Part shown: positions 23,870 to 36,927 of the stretch, piece by piece
Position numbering within the stretch: the stretch's first letter is position 1
Layout: each line of letters opens with the position of its first letter
DNA from: Symbiodinium kawagutii
Lineage: Eukaryota; Sar; Dinophyceae; Suessiales; Symbiodiniaceae
Direction: 5' to 3'
Length of the DNA stretch: 64,000 nt
Assembly: GCA_009767595.1 (NCBI GenBank)
Contig: VSDK01003971.1
Coordinates: 191,082 to 255,081, forward strand
Translations under genes and position numbers: made by a program
Notes under the pieces: model-generated
Database searches by the model: none
Told to the model about the DNA's origin: nothing
The model's input: only the letters and a program-made list of their open reading frames with translations

Positions 23870-26010
23870 CTGCCATCGGAATTTGAAATGGAGGCAGATT
23901 GAAGGCGAATAGATGGGAATGGCATGGAATAGCTGGATGAGGTGCGGTTCTTACCAACAATAATTCATCTGCAGGTTTGCGAGGCATTGCATAGCTCTCA
24001 AATAGGTGTGTGTGTGTGTGGTCTGTAAGCAAAATGGTCGTTGAAGCACATCTGGCTTTGCACCGTTGAAGGTACTCAACATGCGACCAATGGGGACTCG
24101 TGCACAACAGGCGGCGCGACAAATGGATCTACAGTGGGTATTTTATTAATGGTATATCATAATCATATCATACAGTGGATATATTATTCTTCTATCAGCT
24201 TACAGTAAGTATTGCGTATGTGGTTTTGTGCACACGTGTGCATGCACAAGCGTGTGTGATCTTCTCAGGTATCTCAAGCCTTGATAGCCATGTCAAGATG
24301 TTCAAGCTCCTATCCTAAACACAAATCGAATCAATGCTGGGAAAATGGAAGCCATTAGAACCCATTTGAATTATTGGAACCCCTGAAAAACCGCTTGGAA
24401 CCGCTGAGAAACCTTGGAACCCTTGGGAACTCCTTGGAAGCCATTGGAATCCCAGCTGCGAAGCATCCCAACTTGTCATCACCGCGAGACCGCTGTCCCG
24501 GCCTCCGGGGCCCACCCGCTGCGATCCGGTGATGGAGCGCGGATGGATTTACACTGCAGCTCCTGGGGATTCTCGATGATGATGAGGCCGCTGAGAACTT
24601 CAAACAACATAGGTACACACAATAGGCAATGGAATCTAGATGAATCTACTACCCTCTGGTAAACCTGGCGATGGAACATCCATCATTTCTTGGTGGTTTC
24701 CTAGGGTGTCATGATAAAATATGGTGAAAATCCGTTGCCAGGATAGTTAAGCAGAGGGTGACAGTGTATGTGAACAAATGTATTAATGATTGAAAAATAG
24801 GAACTTCTTTTAGAGTAGTAAAGAGATTCTGTATTGCTGGAAGAAAATTGAAACACGCGACCCTCGTTCAAATAGATTTTGGGGATATCTGGGGATAGTG
24901 GGTATGTCATGTTGGCCTCGAGGTGGTGATCCATGTCTTACATTTTGAGCTGCAGCCATCTGTTTGTCTTGCATATGTTACAATATGCAGCATAACTCCA
25001 CTGAACATCATTGAACATTCTAAAGCATCCATGAAAAATAAGCAGAATCTGCAAGCTTGAAATATGTGAAAGCTGCTTCAGCGCAAACTCAGACTTGCGC
25101 CTTCAATGTTATTGTCAAGAACAGAATCGAGTCTCTCAGCCTAGTAGTTTTCCCTAGTTGCCAACATCTGTCTGTCGCCTGGTCAAAACAATCGTTTTTT
25201 CCTTCTCATGGTCTGCGTTGTGTGATGTTGATGCTACATCACGGATGGGGTGGGGTGGGATGGGGTGGGGCATGTTGACATTCACTTGCACTGACGTGGA
25301 TTGGAAAAGCCTCAAGACATTCCCACTTAACCAGACCAAGTGTAAGCAGAGACAACGGGGTCAAAGCTCGATGATTCCCCGTTTGATAACAAGATCTAAA
25401 TAGTGGGTCTGGAGACGAGGTCTCCACAATGCAAGGCCTAACGACTTGCTAGCTGGGCATTGTCGAAACACAGGAAGAAGAACAAATAGAAGAAAAAATG
25501 GTCCTTTCTGCCGCGGACAATTTGCCACGTGTTTCATGTTCCTGAAATTTTGTTGGCGTAAATCACAAAGATGCACATTTCACCCAGGCGACCAGTGGCG
25601 TTGTTCCCTAGTAGTTGTGCATGTGGGACATTATATGCCGACTGTCTCCTCGCATGCAAGTGTTTGATGTTCCAAAAAAAGTCATGAAGCTCCTCGATTG
25701 CTGGTGCTGCTTCTCTCTGAAGGACCAGCCTTCACAGCAACGCATAGCGACTGTCCAGATGCATTTTCAGCGATGCAGTACGTGACTTCAGAAGTTTGCT
25801 GCTCTCCAGATTTCTTAAGATACAGCATTTGAAGCGAAAAAAATTGCCGGTCATTGAAGTCAGATTCTTTCAGATTCAATACATTTCGTTGGCAATGCAC
25901 ACATGGTCACATGGCACGCTTCAGTGAACCGAGTTGTCCACTCGTTTTCGACCATCAAATGTGGCCTTGCTTGGAAGCTAAAGAATTAAGAAAAAAAACA
26001 TGTTCAAGTG
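23870..26010. other. Intronic/intergenic DNA upstream of the TPR exons
   Basis: Contains a (GT)n tract (about 24006-24021), a degenerate tggaacc(c)ttgg repeat (24350-24450) and a GGGGT/GGGAT tract (25246-25270). Coding-like minus-strand fragments at 24.48-24.58 kb (for example KSIRAPSPDRSGWAPE) and 25.68-25.82 kb (TSEVTYCIAENASGQSL) may be 5' exons of the TPR gene. Boundaries are not resolved. Confidence 0.35.
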
Positions 26011-26014
26011 GGGG

Positions 26015-26110
26015 GGGGGTCTCAAAATAGGGAACCTCCAAAATGGATGGTTTCGAACTGGAAATGGTGAATGAACTGGATGATTTGGGGTCCCCCTATT
26101 TTGAGGAACC
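26015..26110. repeat. Foldback (MITE-like) element, copy 3
   Basis: Left end gtctcaaaatagggaacctc, right end ggggtccccctattttgagg. The inner wording ccaaaatggatgg / ggatgatttgg is also complementary, so almost the whole copy can fold on itself. Confidence 0.75.
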
Positions 26111-26949
26111 AATCAAGTCGAATAGGACAAAGATTAAGATCTCCTCCAACAAGAAAACACGTTCGAAGCTGAGCCCTTCGCCAGTGCTTCTTGGAAGCTT
26201 TTGCCTTCGTCAGCGTCACCTGTTCAATTGCTTCTTGGAACGATATCCTGACGCTGCATTTGGTAAGTATGATATGATGTTGCGTAACTAGATGCAATCA
26301 ACCCTATACAAGTAAGGTTTTGATATCTAAAACTGCTTCAGGAACATCCATTGAATCATTGACCACGATTCACCAAGATCACGAATTAACTAATTCCACA
26401 TTGTCTCTAATAATGCGCAAAATCAGATTGAAGCATGAGATGTCTTGGAACACTGACATCAAGCGACCTGCAAGCATGTGTTGTACAGGTTGATGGGCGC
26501 ACTTCCTGACCTCAAGGAGGGATCACAATGGGCTGCCAGGGGTGCTAGCAACTGCTAGGAGCAGCCGCAGCCGGTACCAGTCGTGACGATTGGTTGATGA
26601 GATGGGCCTGCTGCTTCAATTCTCGACGCGTGATGTGGAAGGAAGATCTCATTTGAGGCATGGTTTTCTGTGCCATGGGCGCTGAAAGATTCTAATGAAC
26701 GAAATCGGCAACGCAAACGATCCAACTCGTCCGTGTTCCCAGCTCATCCTCCACCGGCGCTGCAGCCTGGGGCACGCCCGCCACCACAAAGCATACCTTT
26801 TGATTGTAGAAATCCATAGAAATGGGAAAATCTACCAGAATCTAAAAATTACTAGAAAACCTACATTAGGAATCCTGTTGAACCGCTGAAACATGCTAAA
26901 AGTGATGGTAAAATCATGTAAAATTACTGGGGCTTCCTAACGGAACACA

Positions 26950-28036
26950 ACTTCTCGTCAATCCAGTCATCCAGAGTCATCCTGTGACGCAAAATGCCGG
27001 CCTTCACGATCTCCCATCGAGTTTGATCTGGCTGAATCTTGTCAAAGAGCTGCCCCTACCAGAGCATGGCTGGGCTTTGGGTTTGGCTTTGTGGCTCTGC
27101 CAAGACAGCCCTACTCACACGCGATATGCTACAGTGGTTGCTTTGCTTTGCTTGCCCTTTCTCTCATTGATTCATCAAAAACCCTGCTCAAAACCTCTCC
27201 AAGCAAAGACATGCTATGAAACTCCAACATCTATGAACACACTGAAGGAATTCACGATCTGTCTGTACAGCACCACAGTTTAACTGTCTTCTCATTCTCG
27301 TCCTTCTATGTCCTTCTCAAGGATTCAATGTGGGCTCCGCACCATGAGGATAGGAGATTTCTCATCGCCTCTGATGAAAACTTTAAGGTACCTGGAAATG
27401 CGAATATCTCGACAAAGGATAGCGTTCTGAGACATCCATGTTTTGAGAAGGTTTGAGCATGTTAGCACTGCCCTCAGGGATCATCTCAAGATCTCTTGCT
27501 CATATGCCCAGGACTCTTATGCAAGATACCAAACGGTTATCATCGATTATCATTCTCATTGGCTATGGTGATCGGTTCAAAAAGGCAACTGATCAATAAC
27601 ATTTGCAGCTATTAATCTACAATATTTGCAACTGATCAGCTGTATTGTTCACTACATTTCATAACCACAAGTCCTCGGCGCACTGCTCCATGACATCCAC
27701 GCCGAAGAGATCCGCTAGGCAAACGCTTTCGCAAGCCTCGTGACCGTTCAGCCCATGAGATCCCATGGGTTACTGCTAACTGCTCGGGAAGTGTGAAGGC
27801 GGCGTTTTCATAGCCAGGAAGTGGTGTGAAGCAGATTGGATGAACGCATGTTCGCGGGAACAATCCGGAAAAATCTCAAACAATAACAATTGAGATTCCC
27901 GGGAGATGTAGAGATTTTACCGCCTCCAGCGATCTCAAGCGACGCCCTGGGTATCAAACCATCGAACCTTGCGGGAGCCCGCCTTGTCCAGGGCAGTCTT
28001 ATCGAGATGGATTCTGTAGATGGCTTTGTGGTCATC
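26950..28036 (-). CDS. Unidentified minus-strand exons, possibly the 5' part of the TPR gene
   Basis: Three phase-0 exons. 27968-28036 (CTCAG|G; DDHKAIYRIHLDKTALDK then AGSRK; GT donor). 27674-27736 (CACGAG|G; ACESVCLADLFGVDVMEQ then CAE; GA donor). An exon starting at 27055 (GGTAG|G; GQLFDKIQPDQTRWEIVK) either ends at 27002 (GC donor) or runs on through AGILRHRMTLDDWIDEK to about 26950. Spacing, strand and splice pattern fit the TPR gene downstream, but several exons between would be missing from my model. No domain recognised. Confidence 0.5.
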
Positions 28037-28781
28037 CTGAGAGTCGCCACGTGCCATCACTAACTGAGAAGGGCAACGGATCTGCCTTTCCCGCTGCGTT
28101 TTATGAAGAATCCGTTAAACAAAGGGATGAAGCATGAATGTGAACTATGAATGTGAACGATGGATGTGAACTATGGTCGATATGTGCTACACTGCTTGAG
28201 GTCGAGCTTGATTCCCCAAGAGAATTCACTATACTATAGCAATTCGACGTAATTATTAGTTCGCACAATCCTCCCATGAACCGGTTGAATGACTGTCTCT
28301 CTCAAAAACCACAGCTTGCTATGGGCCAATTGGCTCACATGCAACCATCGCTACCAGTGTTGACCATAGTAGTGACATGTACTGACCATGATGCAACAAG
28401 CTCGCCATCTGAATTTTCCGGTGGCCCCTAGCCCCTTCAAGGCATCCCTGGCCCCTTCTAAGCGTCTGACTTGACCGTCCTCAAGAGCTGCACACAAGTC
28501 TTCTCGTCGAATCACAAAGGCATCCTACGTGAGCGCAGCACAAGTTCTGAAAAACGCTGCGAGTTCTGTGGCAATTTTTGGTACCCCTTCCAGGCCCTAG
28601 CATCAGTTCAAGCTATGTCTCACTGGGATTCACTGGGCCATTTGTCAGTCCTCCTTGCGGTTGATGCGCCCGGGTTTGACCTAGCGCAATCACTGCAGAA
28701 CCATGGATCATGGAAGTGCCGCACAACGACCATTCTCCTGCCACTGCTGCCATTGTTTCACTGCACTTCATTCCAGTGCTG

Positions 28782-29102
28782 TCATTTTTTGCCCCCTGGA
28801 CCATCAAAACCGGGAGTTGGGGCACTGATTGAAACGTGTTTCAAACGGGAAACACGAAGCTGTCGAGTACCGCTGCTGCCTTTGTCAAAATCTCCTCTGC
28901 TTTCTTCACCGTTCGAGTTGCTGGGGTCCAGCCGAAGTGGCTCCCTGGTCTGCCGCAGTTTGAAGCAACTGGAGCAAGTGGTCAACCCGACAGTGGAAGT
29001 TTGTTCTGCTTCTGTGTCAGCAAAAAGGGACCTGTTCTCGGCAGCTGCTGTGCTCCGCGCTTGCGATGATTGCTCATGCCGGGCTTCCAAACCTCGTAGC
29101 AC
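28782..29102 (-). CDS. Candidate coding exon region
   Basis: A GC-rich minus-strand stretch with AG|G acceptors near 29095 and 28950. One frame reads LEARHEQSSQARSTAAAE, another TRTVKKAEEILTKAAAVL. The plus strand carries a 224-codon open frame over the same segment. I favour minus because of splice signals and neighbours, but neither frame nor strand is settled. Confidence 0.25.
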   Translation of the reverse strand: MLRGLEARHEQSSQARSTAAAENRSLFADTEAEQTSTVGLTTCSSCFKLRQTREPLRLDPSNSNGEESRGDFDKGSSGTRQLRVSRLKHVSISAPTPGFDGPGGKK

Positions 29103-29109
29103 ATTGGTA

Positions 29110-30800
29110 GGGTCAGGGAAGCCAAAACGAGAGCAGAAATTGTAGGGTCACAGAAGGTGTCCGCATGTCAGTGCAGGATCTAAGTATCGAGCCGCGTTCC
29201 AGGCCTGAACCAAGAAACAGGTGGCTCAGCAGAGACTTCATCGAGGCGAGTTTTACAAGAAAGGACATCACCCTATCGCAGTGCCGTAACCATAAACATC
29301 ACATAGATATACACAGGTCTACGAATGACAGAAAATAGAAGACTTCATCTAGACTAGCAAGGCAATCAGGAGAAAGAACTGACTTAACATCCTCGTCTTT
29401 CGGTGGGATCGAGGAGCGGTCCAAAATGAAGTGCAGGGCTTTGGCAAATGAGCTGGGATTGGCTCCACCCAAAAGACACTTGTTTGATCTTGTTTGGCTC
29501 TCGCAAAGAAGACTTGGTTGCATTACGCAATTATCAAGTTTCCATATGTTTCCATTTACACCCTCCTTTTCTTTTGGACAACTGTACCGCTTCAGCTCCC
29601 AAGACCAAAGTTAATCATATACTTAAATCTATATTTAAAGACCTGAAATCCCAATGGGTCTATTGCAACCAACGGGAGCCGCCCAGGAGTCGCGCCCAAA
29701 GGTGGTGCCGCTGACAACACCTTGTGCTCGCGCTTGGCCAACTGAATGGTGAACACTGGAAGGTCACCAGCCTAAGGACTTCCAGTTGGACAAGGCTCCA
29801 AAAATCATCAGACATGGAATCTTCTCAATTGCTTTGACACAATGCGGTTGAGGAAGTGAGATCCAAGAATAATAGAAACTGCCAGGACTTTGAAAGCCGA
29901 TGAAAGCTGTGTATGTGGATCATCCAAAGGCATCCACAGGCTATGGACAAAAAACATTCACGGTCCGGTAGATCGATAAGAAATATCATGGAGATACTGT
30001 GCCCCTCCTTGCTCATTTTGGAGCCTGGACAGTGCATCTTACTTGCTATTTGCATCTATTTGCAGTGATTTGGAGCTACGAGCCAAGATGATCTCTGATC
30101 AGGCGAAAAGATTTTTTGTCCCCGTAGCGCCACACAAGCACTAAACTCCGGTCGCAACAAGTAGAAAAGAAGTGACAACAAAACTGCTGAGACAAACGGA
30201 CAAGCAATTCAGCACAACGCCCAGAAACGCGATGTTCCTAGACACTTTTTGCCAAGAGATTTTTCTCTTAAAAAAATTACATGTTGATTGAACGTGGGCA
30301 GCAAAGTGCTCACAAAAATTCAAAATTTCCCAGCCATCAGCAGCCAAACAGGACTCAATCTGGCTTTGCCTGTTGCGGTGCCGTTGTGGCGCTCCTCTTA
30401 CACCATACATGCAGCATTTTGGAGCTGACACCTTTTGATTTGCATTGCACCTGCCATACTTGGAAGCGAAAACATCCATTTGTTCCTCTTGAAACATTTC
30501 CTGGCATTGCTGCTGTTGTCGTCGTTGTTGTTGTCCTCTTGACATTGCTCGGCCTGAGCGTCCTTGGGGGGGCCACTGAAAAATGGGAAAGATGCGCGGT
30601 GCGGGCGGAGTGGATCGGCCCCCCCACGAAGTGCGACTCAACGACAACAAATGACGCCATTGTTGATGATGGATGGTTTTACATAATCTTACCAGCACGA
30701 CAAGATAGAAGGACCTGCAAATGCACCAAAACCAAAAATCCATACAGTACATAAGCCAGAGAATGTCCCAACTCTCCATAATTAAGAAATCTACGCGGAA
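29110..30800. other. Mostly non-coding, with unresolved open frames
   Basis: A 29.30-29.52 kb minus-strand open frame (PSSFAKALHFILDRSSIP) and a 30.3-30.6 kb Gln/Asn-rich stretch look partly coding but lack defensible splice sites. No homology seen. Confidence 0.25.
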
Positions 30801-30804
30801 AGGC

Positions 30805-31200
30805 ACAGACGGTAAGAAAAAAAGAAGCAGAGAAGGAGAGGAGGAAAGCAAAAGAACACAGAGAGTCAAACAGCAAAGCAAAAAAAAAAAGGCAGCGGAG
30901 CAGCAGGAAACAACAAAGCAGAAAGGGGACAAGCAGAGAACCTGGTTTCCTCCTTCTTCTTTGATTCCTTATTCCTTGCTTCCTTCTTTTTTCCTTTCTT
31001 GCTTCCTTCCTTCCTTGCTTCTTTTCTTCCTTCCTTCCTTGCATGCTTCTGTCTTCCTTAGTTCTTTCCTTCCTGTCTTGCTTATACTTGTTTCCTCCCT
31101 TCCTTGTTTATTTGCTTCCTTGCTTCTTTTCTTCCTTCTTTTCTTCATTCCTTCTTTTCTTCCCCCCATACTTGCTTCCTTATTTCCTTCCTTCCATTTG
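30805..31200. repeat. Purine tract switching to pyrimidine tract
   Basis: On the plus strand 30805-30945 is almost pure A/G-rich (aagaaaaaaagaagcagaga and similar), and from about 30948 to 31195 the strand becomes TTCC/CTTC-rich. The halves are approximately complementary, so this is a low-complexity inverted repeat. Long open frames over it are artefacts. Confidence 0.8.
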
Positions 31201-32220
31201 TTCACTCGCAAGAATATGCTTTTTGCTGCAGATATGTATTTTCGCTGATATCTGTACACAATGTTTGTGATGCCTTGATAATACATGTGCAGTGGAAAGA
31301 ATAAGAATATGTATGGAAGGTTTTGACCGCAAAAGTATGGGGACCGGTTGTGCTTTCTTTTCGCAGCCGACTCTGACCTCCAAAGTCCACCAGGAAAGAT
31401 CTCGTCTGACATCTCCATACCTGCGACTTGCGGCTGTCTGGAGATGCACACTTACAATCCGCATCATGATGCAGAACATATCAAGACTAAGAGTGACGAT
31501 TGAAGAATTAGGTATGAGAACACCAAGCAGCCCATCTGTCAAATCTACGACATTCTATAGCTATCACAATATGATACAGAGTATGTTCAAAAAGCATTGG
31601 CAAACCAGGTTCCTTTAAGCATCTTTGTACGGTTTGCCAAAATGTTGGATCATGGTCGAGATCTCAAGAAATCATGGGAGTTGCTCCCCGGATTCTAAAC
31701 ACATTCCGGGAATGAGCAACATCTACATCTAGGCTTTGGAAACACAATGGGCTGGCCGCAACTGTGAACTTGAGGCCACGACAAACTCCCATTCAGAACT
31801 GCCAGGTGAGAGTCAAAGTCTGGTCTGTTTGCCACCTGGCAGTGGTGCTATCTGTGGGCAAGCCAGCAAGCTACCGGCAGCGTTTTAAGTGGAACGTTTC
31901 ACCACTCGCTGCTGGATGTCGGTGTCTGAAAGACCAGATTTCTGGTGAACTAGTGGATGTCCGCCCCTAACAGCTGACACATCAGTGACCCATCAAGTCC
32001 TTTCGCACTACAAAGAAGCATGGCACGATAAAACACGTGGTATGAACTTCTGCGGTTAAGACAGTTTTATGTAGGTTCCCCAGACTTGTTTCCCCCCCAA
32101 AAAATGCATGAATTTGAGACGGTTGGGGGGTATATAAGCATTGTCGATAGTATCACAAGCTGTCTACGGAGTCTACGCTGTATCGATAGGTCATAGATCC
32201 TTATTGTTGTGTGTTTAAAA
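31201..32220. other. Non-coding stretch
   Basis: No supported exon or recognisable repeat, apart from short oligo-C/oligo-G runs near 32090 and 32125. Confidence 0.4.
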
Positions 32221-32224
32221 CCCT

Positions 32225-32790
32225 GTTTACCGTTGTTAAACATCACTAGCCACTATTAGTCATTCTTAAGCATTGCTACTACTCACCACTACTAGCAATT
32301 ACCAACCAGTACTACCAGGATCGCCGAGGTCGTTGACCATGAATCATCATAAACTGTCATGATTTAAACTCTATGGCTACCAATCAGTATTGACCGTTCG
32401 TTCTCAACCAGTATCAGCCAATCAACCATCATCAAACACTGTCAACCAGTTGTGCACTGTGAGCCATGATTCATCAGCATGTTTTGTAATTCAAACATAC
32501 TTCAACCATAGTTCAACCATCCTGCTATTGTATTTGATTAACGATCTGTCCATGAAAAGACACAACTTCGCTAGTTACAGTTTAACCTTGGCTCAACCAT
32601 GATTAACCATGGTCCATGATTCAACCATTGTCTAACCATTGTTTAGCCATCCTTTAACCATCACTCAACCATCATGAATCACAAGCATGTGACTACAGTT
32701 TCACCATCATCAGCTATGGAATTTAGCCAATGGTTAACCACTCCAACCATGGTTAAACCATGGTTTCGCCTAGGTTTAGCCTAACCACCG
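32225..32790. repeat. Degenerate AACCAT-type repeat array
   Basis: Words such as aaccattgttt, taaccatggt and tcaaccat recur at irregular 10-20 bp spacing, the same motif as the arrays inside the ABC gene at 38.4-40.3 kb. No coding potential. Confidence 0.75.
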
Positions 32791-33910
32791 TTTCACCCTA
32801 CCGCTTCACCAGTCACAGCGCCTTGACTTTCAGTTCCCAGCTGCTCAGCTCAACGAGAAGATCCGCCGCACACAGCGCCGCTAACTGGCGGGCAACCCCG
32901 AAACCGTTGACCGCTGTTTTGGGGCTCCCGCAACGGGCTCCCGTGGTGATGATCCATGATGATCTACCATGATCCATGAGGATTCATGAGGATTAGAATG
33001 TTCAAAGGCTTTTCCTGTGATACAATCCCTTACAATGATCGCAATCGTCGATAATGATTTCGACAAGTACAAATCATTGACATTGACCATGGATAGTGAC
33101 CTGTTATTGTTCGTGGAAAACTTAAAGGTTTGCATCGGTTCATGTCTTTTCTTGGTGTGTATGCTCCCTTTATGGCATGGAAGTCGATTTGTGCCTCGCA
33201 TTCTTGCCTTGTGACTTCCTTATATAATTCTATTTACTTTGTGCAACTTAGCATCCTCTTTGATCTTTTTGAGTTTCTGTTTTGTGTTTCTTTCCTGGTG
33301 CTTTGCCCGCCACTCTGCAATCGTCTTGCCATGCCTAGAAGTCTGACTGCTGGGTATGAAAGCATCCACAAGGTTTTTGAGAAATCAAGCGTCCAAGGAC
33401 ACATGAGAGGCCGATGTACAGGTCGTGACTGGAGGAGCGTGGAAGTACCTGGTTGCTGGATTTCTTATCGTGGGTTATACCACCAGGTGCTGGTTCAAAT
33501 GTATAAACCACGCTGGACATGCAGTATACAGTATACACATCGATTATACACATATCGTGTGCACATACAGCCCTATATCCGCATCATATTATACTAAATG
33601 AGGGTACAAGCACCACCAAAATGTCCGTGAATCTGCCTGGAATATGTTTTACCAGAACCGTGCGCATGAAGTATCATGAAGTATCATGAAGTATCAAGTC
33701 ACAAAATCTTAGAGGAAACCTGGAAATCGCGGCGTCATTCATGGGCAAATGCGATGATGACGTGCAAACGAAAAGAATCCACTGCGCTCACAGGTGCGCC
33801 TCTTCTCGGAATACGTATTTCAAGGTGATGCGCCCCATGCTTTGCTCATAGTCCACTCCCCTGAGCAGTGCTCATCATCTAGCAGTCACGGGTGAGCATC
33901 TTGAATAGAT
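32791..33910. other. Non-coding stretch
   Basis: No exon I can support. An 11-bp unit catgaagtatc is tandemly repeated three times at about 33666-33699. Confidence 0.4.
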
Positions 33911-33911
33911 C

Positions 33912-33983
33912 AGCCATTCAGATCATGAACCTCCAGCCATTCAGATCATGAACCTCCAGCCATTCAGATCATCAAACCTCCAG
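33912..33983. repeat. Short tandem repeat, about 24 bp x 3
   Basis: The unit agatcatgaacctccagcca plus ttc is repeated with one variant in the last copy. It lies just outside the exon at 34003-34130. Confidence 0.85.
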
Positions 33984-34002
33984 GAGTTAAGCCTTACTTC
34001 AC

Positions 34003-34130
34003 CTCGAAACGGGGCTGGTTGGCAGCTGCATCTGGAAGTTCCAGCTGCAAGGCTCTCCATCGGCAGGTCCCGACCTTGCGGTACCACTGCTCGGAACGCA
34101 CGCGAATCCTCGGAGTTTGTAGACTTGGCC
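34003..34130 (-). CDS. Exon of an unidentified (possibly PPR) gene
   Basis: A strong pyrimidine-rich acceptor (CATTTCCAGCACTGCCAG|G) opens 42 codons: PSLQTPRIRVRSEQWYRK, VGTCRWRALQLELPDAAA, NQPRFE. It ends at a consensus-like GTGAAG donor. Its entry phase matches the exit phase of the exon at 36163-36252. The plus strand is also open with splice-like ends (33984-34167, containing EFVDLALAVLEMTRKWAK), so the strand call rests on the acceptor and gene direction. Confidence 0.45.
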
Positions 34131-36162
34131 CTGGCAGTGCTGGAAATGACGAGGAAATGGGCCAAAGGCGTCAATAATTTTTTCTACTGGCAAATTTTTG
34201 TTGGAAATTGTTTTGTTGGCTCATTGTTCAGTGCACTTGAGTCCACTTCAAATCTTCACGTTTCCAATGCAAGTCCTGATACTGGATGTCCACAAAATGA
34301 CAGGAAGCAGTTCAATGGATTGGGATGTCAAAGCAAATCAAAAGTGTTGGATGCAAAAAAGACTTTGCAAGTGCTGGTGCATATTTCACGCAGTGCTGCT
34401 TGAAAGTCAAATGCTGATTGGCCGGTCAAGAACAAAAACCGCTGTAGTATTGAGCTCCTGTCACCTCCACCAAACATCTTCGCATCATGCATTTTCGAAG
34501 CTGAGAGACGCGGGTCTGCATTCTGCAGCCCTCAACTGGGTATTGTAGGATTTGCATGCTAAATATGCTGAATTCAGAGCCGTTTGCTGACAGCATTCTG
34601 GTGTTTCCATCACTGGTGCGATACAGTTGCCGCCACAAACATGATCATGTTCAGCACGGCAACGACCAATTTTGGATGTTTGCCATTTTTGAGGAAGCTT
34701 ACTGTGGGATCTGTTCAGTTTCACACACCTTCAGCAACATTCAATTGCCAAAATATGGCACCATGAATACTCGCGCTGCTCTTGCGATGCCGATAGTATT
34801 TTGATAGAAAGCATGAAGACAACTGCAACCCCATTCAGGGCAACCGCAACCCCATTCAGGGCAACCACCAGTACAATTGCAAACCATAAAGAAGTACATA
34901 GTATTAGCATGTATCCTCTATCATATTATTGCGCAAGAAAAATGACAACGGCAACGGCAATGAGTCCTACAAGATCCGACAAGTATTTCTTTTATACTTT
35001 CCATAGCTACTAGAATGCTTCGGCAAGAGTGCTGCCACAGGGCGATGATTGTCTTGACCATCAGAAGCACTTATTATGACACCCCTTTCTGGAAAACACT
35101 AAGGATTATGGCTGAGGGGCTATCCTAATCCCTCTTGGAAGCCTGTAAATCATTATATAAAATTCCATCCCAAACGTGACAAAAGGAAAAATCACAACAT
35201 GGCAAAACAACCTGAGGAGAAAGGGCAAGGAGCAAAAATGTCGGAGCTCTGTTAATACATGTAATCGCTGACAAACTCAAGGGAGCAAGAGAGAGAGAGA
35301 GACTTGAATGTCTTGCCATTAGAAGGCAGAAAGCCGTCTGCATGCGACTAGCACCACGTCTGCACAGTGGAAGACAAGAGATGCACCAGCCTCTGCAACG
35401 ACCAGCATCTTTCTGTAGGCTGCAGATTGAGATTTGGTTCATCAAAACGTTCCACGTTTCATGTGGAACTATATGGAACTATCGTTTTAATCATACTATA
35501 AATAAAACAAGTCATATCATAATCATAATCTCTGCTGCCGCGAAAAATTGAAAGACTCGCAGAAAAAAGGCAATTCATTAAACGCCTTTCTACAGACTGT
35601 GCCCCAGGGTCCATTCAGGGCCCATGCAGTCACTGAACGCGCTTGCAACGCCAAAGAATACCTTGCAAAATGGAGAAATCACGGAAACTCGAAGCAGGTC
35701 TTTACGAAACAAAGGCTCAGAGAAGCAATTCACCAATCCCCACGAGCGGTTGGTGGCTTCACTCATTTTCAACTCCTATACGCACCGTGTTATTGAAATT
35801 AGCCATCCCAAGTAGGGGAATCCACCAGCGAAGCTGTAGGCTATGGCGGCTGGCCGTAAGCACTGGGCAGTTTGAAAAGACAGCACCCACTTGGATCATT
35901 TTGGCACACGGAAGGCCCCACCCAACCGGGGCCTTCCAAGTAGTCTAGACACCATCTAGGCCCAGATGTGCTTCGACCAAGCGGCCCTGGGACTCCATGT
36001 CTATGGCTCCAAGTTGGACAACTTTCCTGCCGGATTGGCCCACGTCTCGTTGCAGCTCCATGCTGAATGTCTCGTGCCCCACGTGGGATGGTTGGACAAC
36101 AAACTTCTGAAACTGAAAAGATCTGAAAAGCAAGCGAAGCGCGTCAAAGGGAACGGACGCAC
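34131..36162. other. Intronic DNA
   Basis: A 21-bp direct repeat (gcaaccccattcagggcaacc region) occurs twice at 34827-34866. A coding-like block at 35.61-35.70 kb (AG|GGTCC start, open in two plus frames) is unresolved. Confidence 0.35.
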
Positions 36163-36252
36163 CTGCTTGTTCCATCTCGTCAAACAACTCCTTAGCCGCT
36201 TGGAAATACGAGTTGTTGACACTTCTGCCAATGTGCCGCGTGGATTTTGGGC
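36163..36252 (-). CDS. PPR-like exon (partial gene)
   Basis: Acceptor TTGGAAG|G and donor AAGCAG|GTGCGT bracket PKSTRHIGRSVNNSYF then QAAKELFDEMEQA. The AAKELFDEMEQA(G) segment matches helix B of a pentatricopeptide repeat, the RNA-binding helical repeat of organelle RNA-processing proteins, abundant in dinoflagellates. A single half-motif is weak evidence. Joined to 34003-34130 it would read EMEQAGPSLQTPR in frame. Confidence 0.35.
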
Positions 36253-36758
36253 CTTCCAAACACCGAGAACAAACTGATCAAAGGATGACAAGATTAAAGG
36301 ATGTACGAACTCATTCAGTTCAACTTTTAAGTTGATCGTATATGTTTGTAGATCTTGTTTACTATGGATTTTGATAGATTTACTCTATATATAGCCCTTA
36401 CTGACTACGTTGATAGATGTCTACTTTGTTGGCGTTTCATGGCGTTTCCATAGTGGATCATCCCTCGCACCATGGCATCTCCAGTGGGCCGCCAAGAGGC
36501 ATCAATCTCCGTCCTCAGCATGGGTCATTCCACAACGGCTTAAGCATGGCTTGTAGACTGCAACACAAACATTTCACCAACCAACGCCCTTACACGTTCG
36601 TGCAGTGGCCCACATGGAGTATGAGTGCCATGTTTTGAAAATGTACAAAGGAGGTAAGACTTCGGGCGGTCCAATCACAACCTCACATGCAGCATTGCTC
36701 TGAATAACAGTAGGTCCAACTGGCAACATCAAATCTCTTGTAAGTGCTCTTACCAAGG

Positions 36759-36857
36759 GGTGGTTTCTCAAAATAGGGGACCCCCAAAATCATCCCATAT
36801 TTACCATGTATAGAAAAAACAACAATTTTTGCGTGTCCCCTATTTCAAGAAACTCCC
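36759..36857. repeat. Foldback (MITE-like) element, copy 4
   Basis: Among the cleanest copies: left tggtttctcaaaatagggga, right tcccctatttcaagaaactc. Confidence 0.85.
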
Positions 36858-36927
36858 TTAAATGGAAGAAAAGCCAAGGGTTGTCAATTGGTGCTCAAGA
36901 TGCTCACCTTTGGCAACAATACGTGGT

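Noticed and set aside
28471..29145. 224-codon plus-strand frame
   Set aside because: Cys/Ser/Leu-rich composition typical of antisense; minus-strand readings have better composition and AG|G acceptors, though not conclusively.
30141..31451. 263-, 175- and 160-codon frames over the purine/pyrimidine tract
   Set aside because: Low-complexity Lys/Glu or Phe/Ser/Leu translation of a simple tract; only the 30.3-30.6 kb part is weakly protein-like, on both strands.
33984..34167. Plus-strand exon (61 codons, AG|G start, GC donor)
   Set aside because: Plausible, but the minus-strand alternative has a much better pyrimidine-rich acceptor, a GTGAAG donor, a matching phase with 36163-36252 and the prevailing gene direction.
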